DNA from: an uncultured Verrucomicrobiota bacterium
GTDB lineage: Bacteria; Verrucomicrobiota; Verrucomicrobiia; Limisphaerales; UBA9464
Assembly: GCA_903907995.1 (NCBI GenBank)
Contig: CAIVQH010000012.1
Location: 1-64,000 of the forward strand
Direction: 5' to 3'
DNA: 64,000 nt
Positions 1-7,461 of the stretch are shown here, piece by piece. Each line of letters opens with the position of its first letter. The stretch's first letter is position 1. A program made the translations under genes and the position numbers. Below the pieces are notes generated by a model, which did no database searches, was not told the origin of the DNA, and was given only the letters and a program-made list of their open reading frames with translations.

Positions 1-1
1 C

Positions 2-136
2 ATCCAGACCGTAAAGCGCAAAGCCCGCGGCTTCCGCTCCGTCGAGTACTTCTCCGCCATGATCTACCTCGTCGCCTCCCATCTGAAGTTCGACCTCCCT
101 GATCCCGTTCCAGCTACCCACACAAAGTCACCTTGA
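2..136 (+). CDS. Transposase C-terminal fragment, probably ISL3 family (partial at window edge)
   Basis: An open frame runs from the window edge to a TGA at 134-136 and encodes about 44 residues. It reads IQTVKRKARGFRSVEYF followed by a hydrophobic stretch and a short proline-rich tail. The basic KRKARGFRS.EYF pattern with a following aliphatic helix is what I recall from the extreme C-terminus of ISL3-type DDE transposases, where it closes the catalytic core. The catalytic residues lie outside the window, so the family call rests on this tail alone. The fragment is followed at once by a short inverted-repeat-like sequence that could be the element's right end. Another transposase family is possible. 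Confidence 0.55.
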   Translation: MQTVKRKARGFRSVEYFSAMIYLVASHLKFDLPDPVPATHTKSP

Positions 137-151
137 GGCCTAAAAAGCCTC
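134..151. repeat. Putative right terminal inverted repeat of the insertion sequence
   Basis: The sequence GAGGCCTAAAAAGCCTC overlaps the transposase stop codon and is itself palindromic (GAGGC, 7-nt loop, GCCTC). Read from the outside it begins GGCTTTTTAG, which fits the GG-pyrimidine-rich ends of ISL3 elements. If this is the IS end, the next bases (TCACAATG) could be an 8-bp target duplication that contains the ATG of the following gene. The left end is not in the window, so this cannot be confirmed. Confidence 0.35.
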
Positions 152-179
152 ACAATGAAAATTAAAGTTCCAGAAAACC

Positions 180-1640
180 GTGTCCGTAGTCGCCTGTGCC
201 GTGTTGCTGGCGGGCTGCGCGCAGCAGCAGCAGCAGCACAAGTACAAGCCGGGCCCTGCGGCGCCGAAAACCGGCAGCACTGTCGCCTACTTCCCGAGCG
301 GAAGGGCCGAAGGCAGCGGGCTGCTCCTCGAGAAGACCGCGCCCGCCGAGGTGCTGGCCGGAATGCCCTACCAGTATTCCTACAAGGTCAGCAACCTGAC
401 CGACACGTCGCTGGAAAACGTCCAGGTCACGGACCGCGTGAGCAGCAATTTCGCCGCGACCGATTCTGACCCGAAGGCCGCCAGCACCACCGGTGGCATC
501 GCCGTCTGGAATCTCGGCACCCTCGGACCCAAGGAGAGCAAGACCATCACCGTCAACGGCAGCACCGCCGAAGAGGGCGTGGTGAACACCTGCGGCTGGG
601 CCACCTACAACCCGGTGGCCTGCCAGGATATCCGCGTCGTGAAGGCGAACATCGCCATCGTCAAGACCGAGCAGTCCGATGCGCTGGTGTGCGACACGAT
701 CCCGGTGACCCTGACCGTCAAGAACAGCGGCAGCAGCGCGCTGACCGGCGTGCAGGTCACCGACACCCTGCCGAGCGGCATGGTCAGCGATGGCAAGAGC
801 AGCCTGACGTTTGACGTCGGCAACCTCGCCCCGGGTGAAAGCAAGGATCTGAAGTACAACGCCACGGTCACCGGACCGGGCAAGTATGAGAACACCGCCA
901 AGGTCACCTCCACCCAGGGCGTGACGGCCACCACCACGGCCACCACCACGGTCCACCAGCCCGTGCTGGCGATCACCTGCAAGGCCACCGAACGCCAGTT
1001 CTGGGGCCGCAAGTTTGACGTCTGCTATGTCGTCAACAACACCGGTGACGCCGCTGCCGCCGGCTCGACGCTCACCGTCCCGATCCCCGCTGGCGTTACC
1101 GTCAGCTCGACCACCGGCACGGTCAAGGATGGCTCGGTCACCTTCGACCTCGGCAGCATCGCCGCCGGCGCCTCACAGGATGCCTGTGTGAGCTTCATCG
1201 CCGCCGCGGCGGGGACCTTCCAGTTCACCGGCACGGCCAAGGGTAGCTGCGCGACCGCAGTTTCCACCAGCTGCAGCACGAAGGTCGTCGGCCAGTCCGC
1301 GATCCTGCTGGAGAAGGCGGATGATCCGGACCCGGTCGCCGTCGGCGACTCGACCACCTACACGGTGAAGGTCACCAACCAGGGCAACGCCACCGACCAC
1401 AACGTCCAGGTCATCGTGGTCATCGCGCCGGAACTCGTGCCGGTCTCGGCGGAAGGCGGAACCATCGACGGCCAGACGGTGACCTTCCCGGTCGTCCCTG
1501 AACTCGCCTCGAAGGCCTTCGTATCTTACAAGATCGTGGCCAAGGGTGTGAAGGTCGGCGACGGCCACACGTTGTTCAAGCTGTCCTCCGAGGTGCTCAG
1601 CTCGCCGATCAGCGCCGAGGAGAGCACGCACGTTTACTGA
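180..1640 (+). CDS. OmcB-like DUF11-repeat lipoprotein (probable start-proximal frameshift)
   Basis: A secreted, cysteine-containing protein built of about four DUF11 beta-sandwich repeats (roughly residues 35-130, 140-255, 260-365 and 375-486). The last repeat (LLEKADDPDPVAVGD, then TTYTVKVTNQG, ending EESTHVY) closely resembles the C-terminus of the chlamydial cysteine-rich outer-membrane protein OmcB. Reading from GTG 180 gives a very short signal with lipobox LLAGC (Cys13) followed by a glutamine run. An ATG at 155 would give a textbook lipoprotein leader (MKLKFQKTVSVVACAVLLAGC), but only if one A of its A4 run is removed. As written, that ATG is out of frame. Start coordinates are therefore uncertain: either a GTG start, a sequencing error, or a real frameshift. 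A strong terminator follows. Likely role: disulfide-linked or lipid-anchored envelope protein (inference). Confidence 0.8.
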   Translation: MSVVACAVLLAGCAQQQQQHKYKPGPAAPKTGSTVAYFPSGRAEGSGLLLEKTAPAEVLAGMPYQYSYKVSNLTDTSLENVQVTDRVSSNFAATDSDPKAASTTGGIAVWNLGTLGPKESKTITVNGSTAEEGVVNTCGWATYNPVACQDIRVVKANIAIVKTEQSDALVCDTIPVTLTVKNSGSSALTGVQVTDTLPSGMVSDGKSSLTFDVGNLAPGESKDLKYNATVTGPGKYENTAKVTSTQGVTATTTATTTVHQPVLAITCKATERQFWGRKFDVCYVVNNTGDAAAAGSTLTVPIPAGVTVSSTTGTVKDGSVTFDLGSIAAGASQDACVSFIAAAAGTFQFTGTAKGSCATAVSTSCSTKVVGQSAILLEKADDPDPVAVGDSTTYTVKVTNQGNATDHNVQVIVVIAPELVPVSAEGGTIDGQTVTFPVVPELASKAFVSYKIVAKGVKVGDGHTLFKLSSEVLSSPISAEESTHVY

Positions 1641-1656
1641 TCCGATCGGATCTCGA

Positions 1657-1690
1657 GGCCGCCGGAGAAATCCGGCGGCCCTTTTTCTTT
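1657..1690 (+). terminator. Rho-independent terminator after the first OmcB-like gene
   Basis: A perfect 10-bp stem (GGCCGCCGGA paired with TCCGGCGGCC, 1657-1666 and 1671-1680) is closed by a GAAA tetraloop and followed by CTTTTTCTTT. It ends the first OmcB-like transcript, so the second paralogue probably has its own promoter. Confidence 0.9.
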
Positions 1691-1731
1691 CGGCACCTTT
1701 CTCCCAGTGCACGCAGCCTCCACCGCGAACG

Positions 1732-2904
1732 ATGACACCCATGAAAGCCCGGAATAGTTGCCTGCCGTCGCTCTTCCTGCTGGGACTGCTCTGGCTCCGC
1801 GTGCCCTGCCTGGCCGAGGAGCACCGTGCCACGCGCCTGGGCGATCCGGCGCACCGGTTCGCCGATCCCGTGGTCTCCGACAAGGACATGCGCTGGCGTT
1901 TCCGTGATCCGGCCCTGCGGAAGGACATGATCACCGTGCTCGGTAAGTGGGGCTGGGAAGGGGCGCCCGACGACCTGTTCAACGCGGCCCTCACGGCCGA
2001 GGTGACCGAGGTCTCCATCCCGGTGGGGGCCGTGCTGCCGTTCATGTCCTCCCGCGTGAATGGCCGCCCCATCTGCCTGCGCAACGTGACCTGGGCCGGG
2101 ACCGAGCCCATTTCCGCGTACGCGTTTGAGTTCAATTCGAAGGGGCATCACTACCGCTGCGTCGTGCCCAAGGCGTGCAGCAACTTCTACCTGGTGGACC
2201 AGGGCGCGGAGCCGAAACCCGCACTGGCCCTGAGCTGCACCGCCAACCAGGAGGTTCCGCTGGGACGTCGCGGGAAGGTTTGCCTCACCCTTCGCAACAC
2301 CGGCGACGCCGCCGAATCCAACCTCTCCCTCACGTTGCCTCTGACGGCGGTCGCGGTTCCCGTCAGCGCCACCGACGGCGGGGTCATCAGTGCGGACGGT
2401 GTTCGTTGGACCATCGACGGTCTGGCCGCCGGAGCCAGCCGGGAGGTCTGTCTGGCTTTCACAGCGGCCCAGATCGGGCAGTTGCCACTGGAGTCCACGG
2501 CGGTCGGCGCCGTTTCCGGAGCGGTCCGGAGCAGTTGCTCGACGCGAATCTATGGCATTCCCGGCCTGCTGCTGGAGAAGGCCGACGATCCCGATCCCGT
2601 GGCCGTCGGTGACACTACGACCTTCACGGTCAAGGTCACCAACCAGGGCACAACCGATGTTGGGAACGTCCAGGTAACCGTCATTGTGGCGCCGCAGCTG
2701 GTGCCCCTGAACAGCTCCGAGGGGGCAATCGACGGGCAGACCGTGACGCTGCCGCTGCTGCCCCGGCTGGGGCCGAAGGAATTTCATTCGTACACCGTGG
2801 TGGCCAAGGGCGTGAAGCCCGGCGATGGACACACCGTGTTCCGGCTGGCCTCGGATGCGCTGAAGTCATCGATCAGCGCCGAGGAAAGCACGAACGTCTA
2901 TTGA
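1732..2904 (+). CDS. OmcB-like secreted protein, second paralogue
   Basis: A 390-residue exported protein. ATG 1741 (MKARNSCLPSLFLLGLLW...) is an equally plausible or better start, since it gives a compact signal peptide ending near CLA-E. After the signal comes a unique region of about 120 residues with no recognised domain. It is followed by two DUF11-type domains (about 155-275 and 280-390). The last 115 residues are nearly the same as the end of the upstream gene (LLEKADDPDPVAVGD, ending EESTNVY), so the two genes share a duplicated C-terminal module. Cysteines recur in the middle domain (SCTANQ, KVCLTL, REVCLAF, SSCSTR). Known chlamydial OmcB stabilises the envelope by disulfides; a similar envelope role here is inference. 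Confidence 0.8.
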   Translation: MTPMKARNSCLPSLFLLGLLWLRVPCLAEEHRATRLGDPAHRFADPVVSDKDMRWRFRDPALRKDMITVLGKWGWEGAPDDLFNAALTAEVTEVSIPVGAVLPFMSSRVNGRPICLRNVTWAGTEPISAYAFEFNSKGHHYRCVVPKACSNFYLVDQGAEPKPALALSCTANQEVPLGRRGKVCLTLRNTGDAAESNLSLTLPLTAVAVPVSATDGGVISADGVRWTIDGLAAGASREVCLAFTAAQIGQLPLESTAVGAVSGAVRSSCSTRIYGIPGLLLEKADDPDPVAVGDTTTFTVKVTNQGTTDVGNVQVTVIVAPQLVPLNSSEGAIDGQTVTLPLLPRLGPKEFHSYTVVAKGVKPGDGHTVFRLASDALKSSISAEESTNVY

Positions 2905-2946
2905 GGTTCCCCATGATGCTTCCTCAATCATTCCGCAGGGGATGAA

Positions 2947-3528
2947 ATGATGGCGCCCTGGACCAGAATCAGGTCGGTCTGGCGCTACCTGTTGGCGGCG
3001 GTGGCGGTCCTGATCTTGGGCTCCGGTTGCACTACCGGGAGCCCGGAGATGCTGGCCGGCCAACTGCGGAGACTTTCCACCAGCGTTGATCCCGGTGAGG
3101 CGGCGCTGACGGCCCACACCGCGATCGACTATTCCCGGAAGCTGGGCCGGGACTTCCACGCCATTCCGCCGGCCGCTTCCTTCAACAATGTGCTCATCAA
3201 CCTGGGCATCCACCGTCGTGGCCTGTGTTTCCAGTGGGCCGATGATCTGACGGTGAAGCTGATGACGCTGCATCTGCGCACCCTGGTGCTGCACCGCGGC
3301 GTCGCCCACATGGACACCCGGCATGAGCACAGCTGCGTGGTGCTGACCGGGGTCGGCCAGTCCTTCACCAACGGCCTCGTCCTCGACGCCTGGCGCCGTG
3401 GTGGACACCTCGTCTGGGCACCCGTCACGCAGGACAAGTTTCCGTGGCTGGAAGTGGAGCTCATTCCCACCTACCGCGCGGAATTGCAGACGGCCGCCGA
3501 CAAGCTGGAAGCCGCCGAAAAGCAGTGA
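2947..3528 (+). CDS. Lipoprotein with a Cys-His-Asp, transglutaminase/papain-like arrangement
   Basis: 193 residues with a lipoprotein signal: positively charged start, hydrophobic helix, then LGSGC with the acylated cysteine at about residue 28. The body contains GLCFQWADDL (Cys94), HEHSCVVL (His128) and LVLDAW (Asp147). Their order and spacing are those of a transglutaminase-like or papain-fold Cys-His-Asp triad, although no named family was recognised. A GGGGATG purine-rich stretch just upstream is a fair ribosome-binding site. The gene follows the second OmcB-like gene by 42 nt without a terminator and may be cotranscribed, which would place a possible crosslinking or proteolytic enzyme next to envelope structural proteins. 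The function is inference; it could equally be a non-catalytic lipoprotein. Confidence 0.75.
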   Translation: MMAPWTRIRSVWRYLLAAVAVLILGSGCTTGSPEMLAGQLRRLSTSVDPGEAALTAHTAIDYSRKLGRDFHAIPPAASFNNVLINLGIHRRGLCFQWADDLTVKLMTLHLRTLVLHRGVAHMDTRHEHSCVVLTGVGQSFTNGLVLDAWRRGGHLVWAPVTQDKFPWLEVELIPTYRAELQTAADKLEAAEKQ

Positions 3529-3628
3529 CCGTTCCGTGAAGATTGGCCACCCGTGCCGTGCGGGACTTGCGTGGGCGTTTGGTTTCGGGACAGATTGGGC
3601 GCGCCGAAATCCCCAATTCTTACCGCTT

Positions 3629-4036
3629 ATGTCACGCCCCATCCATTTCGAGATTCACGTCGATCAGCCCGAGCGCGCCATCGCGTTTTACTCCGGCCTG
3701 TTCGGCTGGCAGTTCAACAAGTGGGAGGGCCCAATGCCCTATTGGCTCATCATCACCGGGCCGGATTCCGAGCGCGGCATCAACGGCGGCCTGCTGTCGC
3801 GGCAGTGCGGCACCCCGGCGGAAATGTCCCCGATGAACGCGTTCGTCTGCACCGTGGACACGGCCGACCTCGACGCCTCGCTGGCCAAGGCGACGTCGCT
3901 GGGTGCGGTCATCGCGGTGCCTAAGATGCCCATCCCGGGAGTCGGCTGGCTGGCCTACGCGAAGGATCCCGAGGGCAATATTTTTGGAATGATGCAGCCC
4001 GATCCGGCGGCCAAGGGCGCCGGGCAGTGTCCCTGA
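3629..4036 (+). CDS. VOC family protein (glyoxalase/bleomycin-resistance fold)
   Basis: 135 residues beginning MSRPIHFEIHVDQPERAIAF, the typical first strand-helix of vicinal-oxygen-chelate proteins: a histidine ligand in FEIHV, then FYSGLFGW. The second half repeats the fold (AFVCTVDTADLDASL) and ends in DPEGNIFGMMQ, which supplies the family's usual late acidic/aromatic motif. Members bind a divalent metal and act on small substrates or bind drugs. The substrate cannot be told from sequence. The open frame extends upstream to 3398, but that part reads as nonsense in this frame (it lies over the preceding lipoprotein gene), so ATG 3629 is chosen. Confidence 0.85.
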   Translation: MSRPIHFEIHVDQPERAIAFYSGLFGWQFNKWEGPMPYWLIITGPDSERGINGGLLSRQCGTPAEMSPMNAFVCTVDTADLDASLAKATSLGAVIAVPKMPIPGVGWLAYAKDPEGNIFGMMQPDPAAKGAGQCP

Positions 4037-4145
4037 ACTTGCAGGTGGTCTCACTGATATCGAACGCCTTGCCCGTTGTGGTGTCCCACACGCGTCACCA
4101 CTTCCCCAAGGCAATGCCGCCCCCTCTTCACCTGAGTCAGGCCCC

Positions 4146-6230
4146 ATGAATCCGTCGTCATTCCGCGTGTTTCCACGGCGTATTGTGGTCGGCATCTTAT
4201 GCGCGATCGCTATGGCGATTCCGGCTCTCCAGGGCAAGGAATCCGGGCAAGGCTGGTCCGTGCGTCACGAGCCAAAGCAGCCGCGCTCCGGCGAGGCCGT
4301 GATGGTGACAGCGGAGACCGATGTCTCCACCCCGGCCAGCCATCCGGTCCTGGAATATCAGGTGGTCGAACCCGGACAATACATTGCTCCAGCCAGTCCC
4401 GCCTACGAACAGGGCTGGCAGCGATTGTCGCCCACCAATGATCCGACCAGCACGGGAAAGTTCCGGTTTCAGGTTCCTGCCGAAATCCAAAAGCATCGCC
4501 GGCTGATCCGCTACCGGCTGGTCGATGCGGCCACCCACCAGCGGCTCTTTCCGGGGACCAACGACGCCGCCGCCAACGCGGCGTGGTTTGCGTATGACGG
4601 CGTTCCGGCGTGGAAAGGGGCGATTGACCCCAAGGCTTGGATCGTGGACCGCAAACCGATCACCATCAGCGCGGAGGCGATGCGACGGGTGCAGGCCTAT
4701 CATCTCATTTCTGACCGGAAGTCCGTGGAGGATTCGACGTGGTTCCGTCCCGCTTCGTTTGGGAGTGAGGAAGGCAAGGAATACCGCTGGACCGGCACGT
4801 TGGTGAGTGATGACGGCACGGTCTACGAAGGCGTCCGCTTCCGTCCGCGCGGCGGCGCGTGGCGTCATGCGATGGGCAAGAACATGTGGAAAATTGATTT
4901 CCTCCCCGGCCACAAGCTTCAGGCCCGTGACGACCACGGGCGGCCGTATCAGGCGAAGTGGTCCAAACTGAATCTCGGCGCGTGTTTTCAGCAGGGGGAC
5001 ATCGGCCTGCGCGGTGAACAGGGCATGCTGGAGTCGGTAACCTTCCGCCTGTTCAATCTCGTGGGCTTGCCCGCACCCGCCACGCATTGGGTGCAGTTGC
5101 GGGTCATCGACGACGCCGAGGAAACGCCGGCCGACCAATATGAGGGCGATTTCTGGGGGCTGTATCTCGCGACGGAAAACGTGGACGCCAATTTCCTCCG
5201 CGAACACGACCTGTCGCCGCAGAGCCTTTTCAAGGTGGAGGGGTTCCGCCCGCGCTTCGGCTTTGATGCCAAGGATGGGGTTGGTGAACCCGAGGCGCAG
5301 GGCTTCATGGGCGAGCTGTTCCAGAAACGGCCGGATGAGGCGTGGTGGCGACGCAACGTGGACCTGCCGCAATACTATGGTTACCGCGCCATCATCGAGG
5401 CGGTTCACCACTACGACAACGGGGAAGGGAAAAACTATTTCTTCCGCCACGACCCGGACTCCGGACGGTGGACTGTGGTGCCATGGGACACCGACCTGAG
5501 CTGGCAGGACCATATTTATGGCGACGGCAACGAGCCGTTTCTCCGGGCGGGTGCGTTGCGGATTCCGGCCCTGAAGCGCGAGTATCAAAACCGTCTCCGG
5601 GAGGTGCTCGATCTGCTCTACAACGCAGACCAGGCCGGCGCGCTGATTGACGAATATGCCGCCGTCATCAGCGATCCGGCGGGCCACCCTGGCATCACCG
5701 AGGCGGATCGCCGGCACTGGGATCATCACCCCATCCTCAGCTCGCGGTATGCGCAGTCGTTCAAGTCGGCCCCGGGCACGTATTACCAGAAATCAGCCAG
5801 CGGAGATTTTCCGGGGATGGTCGGCCTGATGAAACAGTTCGTGGTTCATCGCGGCCAGCTTGTGGAGCAGCGTCTGCTCGCTGGCCAGCCGGTGCCACCC
5901 CGACCGGTCATTGCCGCCGATGGACCCCTGAAGCCTGGCTCCGGCAAGCTTCGTTTCCATGTGCAGCCGGATTCGCCTGGCGAGGGCAGGCCTGCCATCG
6001 CGTGGCGCCTCGGTGTGGTGACGGCCACCAACGCACCGGGATTTGATCCCCGTTCGGCCCGTCAGTATGAAATTGTTCCCCTATGGAGCGCTGTCGGCGG
6101 ACTGACGGCAGAAATTCCATCCGAGAAGCTGCGGCCGGGCACCACCTACCGCGTGCGTGCCCGCCTGACGGATACGCAAGGCAACGCCGGCCATTGGTCG
6201 GACCCGGTCGAGTTCACCTACGACAAGTGA
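4146..6230 (+). CDS. CotH kinase family protein, secreted
   Basis: 694 residues with an N-terminal signal peptide (about 1-30). Domains in order: an N-terminal beta-rich domain (about 40-150); a CotH domain (about 190-500) with the substrate-loop-like YEGVRFRPRGG, GDFWGLYLATENVD, the catalytic-region signature HYDNGEGKNYFFRHD, then VVPWDTDLSW; and a C-terminal fibronectin-like domain (about 590-694). CotH proteins are atypical protein kinases, first known from Bacillus spore coat, that phosphorylate secreted proteins. In Verrucomicrobiota and Planctomycetes they are often found near large extracellular proteins, and their targets are unknown. The D.N/DTDLSW residues expected for metal and nucleotide binding are visible, so it is probably active. 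Confidence 0.85.
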   Translation: MNPSSFRVFPRRIVVGILCAIAMAIPALQGKESGQGWSVRHEPKQPRSGEAVMVTAETDVSTPASHPVLEYQVVEPGQYIAPASPAYEQGWQRLSPTNDPTSTGKFRFQVPAEIQKHRRLIRYRLVDAATHQRLFPGTNDAAANAAWFAYDGVPAWKGAIDPKAWIVDRKPITISAEAMRRVQAYHLISDRKSVEDSTWFRPASFGSEEGKEYRWTGTLVSDDGTVYEGVRFRPRGGAWRHAMGKNMWKIDFLPGHKLQARDDHGRPYQAKWSKLNLGACFQQGDIGLRGEQGMLESVTFRLFNLVGLPAPATHWVQLRVIDDAEETPADQYEGDFWGLYLATENVDANFLREHDLSPQSLFKVEGFRPRFGFDAKDGVGEPEAQGFMGELFQKRPDEAWWRRNVDLPQYYGYRAIIEAVHHYDNGEGKNYFFRHDPDSGRWTVVPWDTDLSWQDHIYGDGNEPFLRAGALRIPALKREYQNRLREVLDLLYNADQAGALIDEYAAVISDPAGHPGITEADRRHWDHHPILSSRYAQSFKSAPGTYYQKSASGDFPGMVGLMKQFVVHRGQLVEQRLLAGQPVPPRPVIAADGPLKPGSGKLRFHVQPDSPGEGRPAIAWRLGVVTATNAPGFDPRSARQYEIVPLWSAVGGLTAEIPSEKLRPGTTYRVRARLTDTQGNAGHWSDPVEFTYDK

Positions 6231-6281
6231 CATGACCGGGGCTTGTGCGATCCGGGGCCGTCCGGCACGCTCGTGGCACGC

Positions 6282-7142
6282 ATGAAACTCTGTCGCTTTC
6301 GCTCCCCGGCCACGCCTTGGCCTGCCGTTGGCCTGCTTGTCGATGATGCCGCGTTGCTCGACCTCACCGGTGCGGGCGTCACCTGCCTTTCGACCCTGCT
6401 TGAGGCCTCCGATCTCGTCGCCCGGGTGACCGAACTGTCGAAGCGCAGCCTGCGCCGCGTGCCCCTCGCCGAGGCCACCTTGCTCGCGCCGGTCGAGCGG
6501 CAGGAAGTCTGGGCCGCCGGCGTCACCTACCTGCGCAGCAAGAAGGCGCGCATGGAGGAATCCGATTTCAGCGCCAGCGCCTACGACCGCGTGTACGAGG
6601 CGGCGCGGCCGGAAATCTTCTTCAAATCGGTGCCCGAGAAAGTCGTCGCCACAAACGCGGAGGTTGGCATCCGGGCGGATGCGAAGTGGAACGTGCCGGA
6701 GCCGGAGCTGGCGCTGGTGCTCAGCTCACGCGGCGAGGTGGTGGGCTACACGATTGGCAATGACATGAGCTCGCGCGACATCGAGGGCGAGAACCTACTC
6801 TACCTGCCGCAGGCCAAGGTCTATCGCGCCTCGTGCGCGCTCGGGCCATTCATCACCATCGCCGCCTCCGAAGAGGAGGCTCGCCAGTGGACGATCTCCG
6901 TGAAGATCGAGCGCGGCGGCGAAGAGGTGTTCGCTGGCCAGACCGGCGTGGACCAGATCAAGCGCAGTTTTCCGGAGCTGGCGGGCTATCTCTTCCGCAG
7001 CCAGGAATTCCCGCACGGTGCGGTACTGCTCACCGGCACCGGCGTGGTCCCGGCGAACGAGTTCACTCTCGCTGCCAGCGACGTGGTGCGCATCGGCATC
7101 TCGGGCATTGGCGAACTGGTGAACACGGTGGCGGTAGTGTGA
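6282..7142 (+). CDS. Fumarylacetoacetate-hydrolase family protein, 2-keto-3-deoxy-sugar-acid dehydratase-like
   Basis: 286 residues; ATG 6282 (MKLCRFRSP) is preferred over the longer open frame. The FAH core is clear: the metal ligands Glu140 and Glu142 in VPEPELALVLS, Asp161 in IGNDMSSRDIEGEN, and LPQAKVYRASCALGP. Spacing and wording resemble 2-keto-3-deoxy-D-arabinonate dehydratases within the family, more than true fumarylacetoacetases. The expected reaction is Mg-dependent dehydration of a 2-keto-3-deoxy sugar acid in the cytoplasm. No sugar-acid operon surrounds it, so the substrate is an inference from similarity. The C-terminus TGVVPANEFTLAASDVV is typical of the family. Confidence 0.8.
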   Translation: MKLCRFRSPATPWPAVGLLVDDAALLDLTGAGVTCLSTLLEASDLVARVTELSKRSLRRVPLAEATLLAPVERQEVWAAGVTYLRSKKARMEESDFSASAYDRVYEAARPEIFFKSVPEKVVATNAEVGIRADAKWNVPEPELALVLSSRGEVVGYTIGNDMSSRDIEGENLLYLPQAKVYRASCALGPFITIAASEEEARQWTISVKIERGGEEVFAGQTGVDQIKRSFPELAGYLFRSQEFPHGAVLLTGTGVVPANEFTLAASDVVRIGISGIGELVNTVAVV

Positions 7143-7154
7143 GAGAGGTGCTCC

Positions 7155-7436
7155 ATGTCGCTGCCGAATTCGGTGATTCAAGAGTTGGAACAACGAATTC
7201 AATACCGTGACCGGGAGTACGCAGTCGGTTTGCTGGAGAACTGCGTGAAGGATCTCAGCCCTTCAGATTATCGGGAGAAGATTCTGATTGGGGTAATTCG
7301 TCTGTCAGGCCGAAGCAGGGCCAAACTGAAGGAAATGGTGTTGGCCGCGAATGAGGACCATCGAAATATCGACTACTGGTATTGGTTCGCGCAGCAGAAC
7401 CGTGAACGCCTTTTTCAAGAGGGTGGCCCAAAGTGA
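7155..7436 (+). CDS. Small hypothetical protein, 93 residues
   Basis: Begins 12 nt after the FAH-family gene, with a good purine-rich site (GAGAGAGG) 6 nt before the ATG, which supports translation. The product is predicted to be all-helical and charged (MSLPNSVIQELEQRIQYRDR...; later NIDYWYWFAQQN) with no signal or membrane segment. I do not recognise the family. The tight spacing suggests cotranscription with the upstream gene. Confidence 0.6.
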   Translation: MSLPNSVIQELEQRIQYRDREYAVGLLENCVKDLSPSDYREKILIGVIRLSGRSRAKLKEMVLAANEDHRNIDYWYWFAQQNRERLFQEGGPK

Positions 7437-7461
7437 ATCCTTGATCCCTGAAACGTTTCGA

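Noticed and set aside
155-469. ORF of 104 codons starting at ATG 155
   Set aside because: It is the out-of-frame reading of the OmcB-like gene; its arginine-rich product is nonsense. The ATG itself is interesting and is discussed as a frameshift.
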